A stretch of DNA of 8,404 nt. Origin: Methanosarcinaceae archaeon UBA470. GTDB lineage: Archaea > Halobacteriota > Methanosarcinia > Methanosarcinales > Methanosarcinaceae. The notes beneath the pieces are model-generated. The model saw only the letters and a program-made list of their open reading frames with translations, was not told the origin of the DNA and did no database searches. Where the stretch lies: positions 6,176 to 14,579 of the forward strand of contig DAKU01000050.1 in NCBI GenBank assembly GCA_002508425.1. Reading direction: 5' to 3'. The translations under genes and the position numbers were made by a program. Each line of letters starts with the position of its first letter. Positions within the stretch are counted from its first letter, which is position 1. This document shows positions 5,166 to 8,404 of the stretch, piece after piece.

Positions 5166-6650
5166 ATGAAAGCCAATTTTCTCATTATCATTGCTATATT
5201 GATGCTTTTCATATCCGGCGCGTATGCTTATATTGGATATAGCGGAAATGAGGTCCTTTCATCTCATTATATGACGGATCAGAAATGGTCTGATAATGTG
5301 TGTATGGGCTGTCATTTAAGTACAAAGGAGAAGGTCAATGGTTCTTTCCATGTGCAGCAGGACATGGCCGAATGGTCTTCTTTAATGGGCCAAGGTGTTT
5401 TGCTGAGTAGTATGGACAAAGCAACATGGCTCCAAACTTATGGTCCACTGCACCCAGGTGGTGGAAATCTTGAGGAATATGGTGCAGATGTGGATTGCAT
5501 GGTCTGCCATGAACAAAAAGGCTTATACTCTTATCAGGCGCGCGTTGAAAGTATCTCTTCTGGAAATATCTCCAGCGCAAAAGATGCAGCAATCAAACAG
5601 GCCAGCAAAGAGGCACAGCAAGATCCTCTATACATTGCAAGTTATGCTTTGAATATTCTTACACCTTTACCCATTGTTACTGAAATTCACGACGATGTCA
5701 ATGGTGCGCCCACTAAAGAACAATGTGGTAATACTTGCCATCAAAATGAAGTTTCCACCAGTGCAGTGACATGGATGGTTGAGAATTCTTCTGAATATGA
5801 TGTTCACGCCAATGTAAATTGTGTTGAATGCCATGAAACCGAGGAGCACCAGGTAGGGCGCAGAGTACCTCTTGATTCTACTCATGAAGACTATGTGGAG
5901 GTAAAGAGCTGTGATTCAGAGGGCTGTCATGCAGGCATTTCCCACGGTAGCATTGTTGATGCGCACCTTGAGACTATAGACTGTGAAACATGTCATATAC
6001 CCATGTTGCCAGGAGGAAATCTCACAGGTGAAGCTCCAATAAACAGTTTCAGCTGGGAAAATGGAGTTCTTGAGGAAACTTATCACGAATCTAATTTCAC
6101 TCCAACCCTCGCCTGGTCAAAAGGAATATACAACGAAAAACTGCCGGTAATGGCCAGTAAGGATGAAGAAGGTGTTAGACTGAAAACTTTCAACCTGATA
6201 AATGGTGTATGGTGGGACGAGGGGTTGGATCAGGGTGTTCTAAGCAATCCTGACAATAGTTCTTCATTGGGTAATCCGATTTCACCATCTGTTGTAAAAG
6301 CAGCCGATTCCAATGCTGATGGTAAGGTCACATCTTCCGAAATGCGTTCTTACGATGGGAACCTTGACAAACAACCTGATTATCCAAATGCCATTCTCAG
6401 GCATGTTGATCTTCTGTATCAGGTAAGCCACAATATTGCAAGCAAGGACATTGGCATGGCTGATCCTCTGAAATGTGACGACTGCCACGGCGTGTCTGCT
6501 TCAGGGTCTTTGCATGTGAATTGGACACTGTTGGGTTATGATAAGGATCCCGCAGAAACAACACCACCGACTAACTTCTCTGATAAAGAGATCCCTGTAA
6601 CCATCCCGGGACAAAAGCCTGTTGAGGTAGAGAGGGAGCCAGCACTTTAA
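5166..6650 (+). CDS. mmcA: multiheme cytochrome c (heptaheme MmcA) of the methanogen Rnf system
   Basis: In M. acetivorans MmcA takes electrons from Rnf and passes them to methanophenazine or outside acceptors. Residues 1-21 are a signal peptide (MKANF, hydrophobic core, AYA cleavage site). Seven heme sites are visible: CMGCH (46), CMVCH (111), CGNTCH (187, three residues between the Cys), CVECH (219), CDSEGCH (249, four residues between), CETCH (273) and CDDCH (437). Five canonical plus CX3CH and CX4CH is the set I recall for MmcA. A long heme-free stretch (~278-436) contains an EF-hand-like loop at 381-392. There is no C-terminal membrane helix, so the mature protein should be outside, bound to Rnf. 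Start: I chose ATG at 5166 over the in-frame GTG at 5151, because 5151 overlaps the previous stop and adds residues before the signal peptide; GTGAT at 5157-5161 can pair with the 16S end. rnfC follows 12 nt after the stop. Confidence 0.92.
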   Translation: MKANFLIIIAILMLFISGAYAYIGYSGNEVLSSHYMTDQKWSDNVCMGCHLSTKEKVNGSFHVQQDMAEWSSLMGQGVLLSSMDKATWLQTYGPLHPGGGNLEEYGADVDCMVCHEQKGLYSYQARVESISSGNISSAKDAAIKQASKEAQQDPLYIASYALNILTPLPIVTEIHDDVNGAPTKEQCGNTCHQNEVSTSAVTWMVENSSEYDVHANVNCVECHETEEHQVGRRVPLDSTHEDYVEVKSCDSEGCHAGISHGSIVDAHLETIDCETCHIPMLPGGNLTGEAPINSFSWENGVLEETYHESNFTPTLAWSKGIYNEKLPVMASKDEEGVRLKTFNLINGVWWDEGLDQGVLSNPDNSSSLGNPISPSVVKAADSNADGKVTSSEMRSYDGNLDKQPDYPNAILRHVDLLYQVSHNIASKDIGMADPLKCDDCHGVSASGSLHVNWTLLGYDKDPAETTPPTNFSDKEIPVTIPGQKPVEVEREPAL

Positions 6651-6662
6651 GGAGTGATTGTG

Positions 6663-8012
6663 ATGGAAATCAAAAGATTAGACAAATTACCTGCCAGAGT
6701 GATAATTCCTCTTGCGCAGCACAAAGGAACTCCTTGTATTCCAATGGTCAAGAAGGGTGATTCAGTTGTCATAGGCCAGAAAATAGGTGACTCTAAGGAC
6801 AGCTATTCTTCTTCTGTCCATTCTAGTGTATGTGGTGTGGTCCATTCAATTGAGAAGGCTCCAAATCCTGATGGTAATAAAGTGTTAAGCATTATAATCG
6901 AGACCATTGAAAGTGATGAAACAGTAGCCTTCTTTCCAAAGAAGAACCCTTCTCAAAAGGATCTTATTGAAATAATAAAAAATTCAGGTATAATAGAACA
7001 CTATGGGGCTCCCACACAGACAGTTCTTAAGCCAGAGGGAAAGAAGATAGACACAGTATTGATAAATGCCACTTCTTCGGAATGGATAGGTGGAAACTTC
7101 AAAGCTCCTTTAGAATACAGTACTCAGATGCTTGATGCACTGCAGCTTCTAATGAAAGCAGCAGGAGCATCTAAAGGTGCGATTGTTATCCGAAGTGATG
7201 ATCATGAGTCTATAGCAGCTTTTGAAGAATTTAAGTTGCATGGAAAACCATTGATCGTAGCACCCCTTATAGGCAACCGCAGAATTGGCTACTATTTCAA
7301 GGATCGTGAATCTAACATTCTGGTGGTTTCCCAGAAGAGGATATATGGTAAACGTATCCTCAATTTCTTCACTTATAATGTCACAGGTAGAAAAGTTCCA
7401 CCAGGCTCTACTCCTGCAGATGTTGGTGTAGCTATATGTGGTGTAAAATCGGCAAAAGCATTATATGACGCCGTACACGAAGGAAAACCTTATCTTGAAA
7501 CCTATGTTTCCTTAGAAGGATTTGCGAATTGTCCATCTCATGTAGTCGTCAGAATCGGTACACCTTTTAAAGATGTGATAGAGGCATTTGGTGGCAATTT
7601 AATAACTTCTGGAAAACTTATTGCTAATGGAATGAGGACAGGGGTCGCCCAGTATACTGATGAGGTTCCGGTCACAAAGACAACTACCAGAATCTCTTTC
7701 CAGAAACTGGAAGATGTTGACACTGATGAAACAGTTGCCTGTACTCATTGTGCAGCATGTGTGGATGTATGTCCTGTAGAACTACTTCCAAATAAGCTTG
7801 CTGCTTTGGCTGATCAGGGTCGCTTTGATGAATGTCATCAGGCATATATTGATAATTGTATCGAATGCGGAAATTGTTCAGTTGTATGTCCTTCTAAGAT
7901 TCATATTCTGCAGTTGATACGATATGCGAAGGATGCCATTGAAAAGGCTTATGAAGACGTTCCTGCAAAAGAGTCTTCGAACCTGAAGCTTGGTTGCTGC
8001 GGAGGTGAATAA
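6663..8012 (+). CDS. rnfC: Rnf complex subunit RnfC, methanogen type
   Basis: A peripheral cytosolic iron-sulfur subunit of the Rnf ion-pumping complex, near the ferredoxin entry side. The 449 residues contain the N-terminal barrel-sandwich part (~8-80), a Rossmann-like middle (~128-260), a soluble-ligand-binding beta-grasp part (~275-345, with FGGNLITSGKLIANG and PVTKTTTRI) and two 4Fe-4S motifs: C360, C363, C366, C370-P, and C399, C402, C405, C409-P in CIECGNCSVVCPSK. The linker TGRKVPPGSTPADVGV (241-256) is diagnostic for RnfC. The usual INGAECEPY-type and GGEKQL-type signatures for flavin and NADH are replaced by INATSSEWIGG (135-144) and YGKRILNFF (228-236). The end, GCCGG, adds two Cys. 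Start: GGAG at 6651-6654 favours ATG at 6663 (8 nt); GTG at 6660 is possible, and GTG at 6654 overlaps the Shine-Dalgarno. rnfD begins immediately after the stop. Confidence 0.95.
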   Translation: MEIKRLDKLPARVIIPLAQHKGTPCIPMVKKGDSVVIGQKIGDSKDSYSSSVHSSVCGVVHSIEKAPNPDGNKVLSIIIETIESDETVAFFPKKNPSQKDLIEIIKNSGIIEHYGAPTQTVLKPEGKKIDTVLINATSSEWIGGNFKAPLEYSTQMLDALQLLMKAAGASKGAIVIRSDDHESIAAFEEFKLHGKPLIVAPLIGNRRIGYYFKDRESNILVVSQKRIYGKRILNFFTYNVTGRKVPPGSTPADVGVAICGVKSAKALYDAVHEGKPYLETYVSLEGFANCPSHVVVRIGTPFKDVIEAFGGNLITSGKLIANGMRTGVAQYTDEVPVTKTTTRISFQKLEDVDTDETVACTHCAACVDVCPVELLPNKLAALADQGRFDECHQAYIDNCIECGNCSVVCPSKIHILQLIRYAKDAIEKAYEDVPAKESSNLKLGCCGGE

Positions 8013-8404
8013 ATGACCTTTACTATATCTGCTCCCCCTCATAGAAAATCAAAAGTTACGTTCAGATCAATTATGTGGAGCAAAGTACTGGCTCTTGTGC
8101 CGGTGAGCCTTGTGTCCATATATTTCTTTGGCATACCTGCCTTGAGTATAATTCTTGTAAGTGTACTTGCGGCAGTAGCAACAGAATTTGGTGTCCAGGC
8201 ACTGTTCAAGCAGAAAGTGACTGTAAAAGATGGAAATGCGGTCTTTATAGGACTTATGTTATCTCTTTTGATGCCGCCCGAAGTTCCTCTATGGTTACCT
8301 GTAGTGAGTTCTTTCTTTGCCATAGCGATTGGAAAACTCGCTTTTGGTGGAATTGGTTCATATGTGTTCAATCCGGTACTGGCAGCTTGGATTTTCTGTA
8401 AAAC
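8013..8404 (+). CDS. rnfD: Rnf complex subunit RnfD, 5' part, truncated by window end
   Basis: A membrane subunit of the Rnf complex, homologous to NqrB, that carries a covalent FMN and forms part of the electron and ion path. The first 130 residues are visible. ATG directly follows the rnfC TAA, with a perfect GGAGGTGA at 8001-8008, so translation is probably coupled. After a basic cytosolic N-terminus (~1-21) come membrane segments at about 22-40, 42-62, 76-88 and 93-109. The family pattern is clear: DGNAVFIGLMLSLLMPP (73-89), then WLPVVSSFFAIAIGK (94-108), FGGIG and FNPVLAAW (119-126). The threonine that ApbE modifies lies further on, outside the window. Following the M. acetivorans order, rnfG, E, A and B are expected next. 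Confidence 0.95.
   Translation, partial: MTFTISAPPHRKSKVTFRSIMWSKVLALVPVSLVSIYFFGIPALSIILVSVLAAVATEFGVQALFKQKVTVKDGNAVFIGLMLSLLMPPEVPLWLPVVSSFFAIAIGKLAFGGIGSYVFNPVLAAWIFCK

Noticed and set aside
6654..6662. GTG at 6654 as rnfC start
   Set aside because: It lies within the Shine-Dalgarno GGAGTGAT; ATG at 6663 is correctly spaced.
8039..8371. 110-codon open frame on the minus strand opposite rnfD
   Set aside because: Antisense to an unambiguous RnfD sequence; no recognisable protein.
8075..8401. 108-codon plus-strand frame within rnfD
   Set aside because: Out-of-frame shadow of RnfD; the rnfD frame starts at 8013 with a perfect Shine-Dalgarno and family motifs.

Overview
The window reads as chromosome from a cytochrome-containing methanogenic archaeon, most likely of the Methanosarcinaceae. 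The evidence is archaeal pelota, an archaeal-type diadenylate cyclase, TATA-like promoters, AGGAGGTGAT-type ribosome binding sites, low GC, and above all a multiheme cytochrome c gene directly in front of rnfC and rnfD. That last order is the one known for the mmcA-rnf operon of Methanosarcina acetivorans. I cannot fix the genus; methylotrophic genera such as Methanolobus or Methanococcoides would fit as well as Methanosarcina.

Layout: (1) 1-828, 3' part of pelota (ribosome rescue). (2) 829-1317, an unusually long non-coding stretch with a small hairpin after pelota, scraps of reading frame on the minus strand, and a probable promoter and long leader for the next gene. (3) 1318-1908, a six-helix acetate uptake transporter of the GPR1/FUN34/YaaH (SatP) family, closed by a hairpin plus T-run terminator. 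(4) 1969-2904 on the minus strand, a c-di-AMP synthase (DacZ type). (5) 3021-3566, RNA 2',3'-cyclic phosphodiesterase ThpR. (6) 3584-4615 on the minus strand, the FMN transferase ApbE. (7) 4726-8404 on the plus strand, an operon that begins with an unrecognised 142-residue soluble protein, followed by the heptaheme cytochrome MmcA, RnfC and the start of RnfD; it runs off the window.

How the genes fit together: Rnf is a membrane ion pump that oxidises reduced ferredoxin. In methanogens of this type the electrons are thought to reach methanophenazine or outside acceptors through MmcA instead of NAD+. RnfC here keeps both ferredoxin-like 4Fe-4S motifs but has lost the usual flavin/NADH signatures, which fits that picture. 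ApbE, transcribed away from the operon across a 110-bp shared promoter region, attaches FMN covalently to RnfG and RnfD, so the window holds both the machine and its maturation enzyme. 

The most interesting items are a textbook EF-hand-type calcium loop inside the cytochrome, the uncharacterised first gene of the operon, a 9-bp direct repeat spaced one helical turn apart in front of it, and an orphan perfect Shine-Dalgarno with several inverted repeats in the long leader of the acetate transporter. I see no CRISPR array, tRNA, rRNA or intact mobile element.
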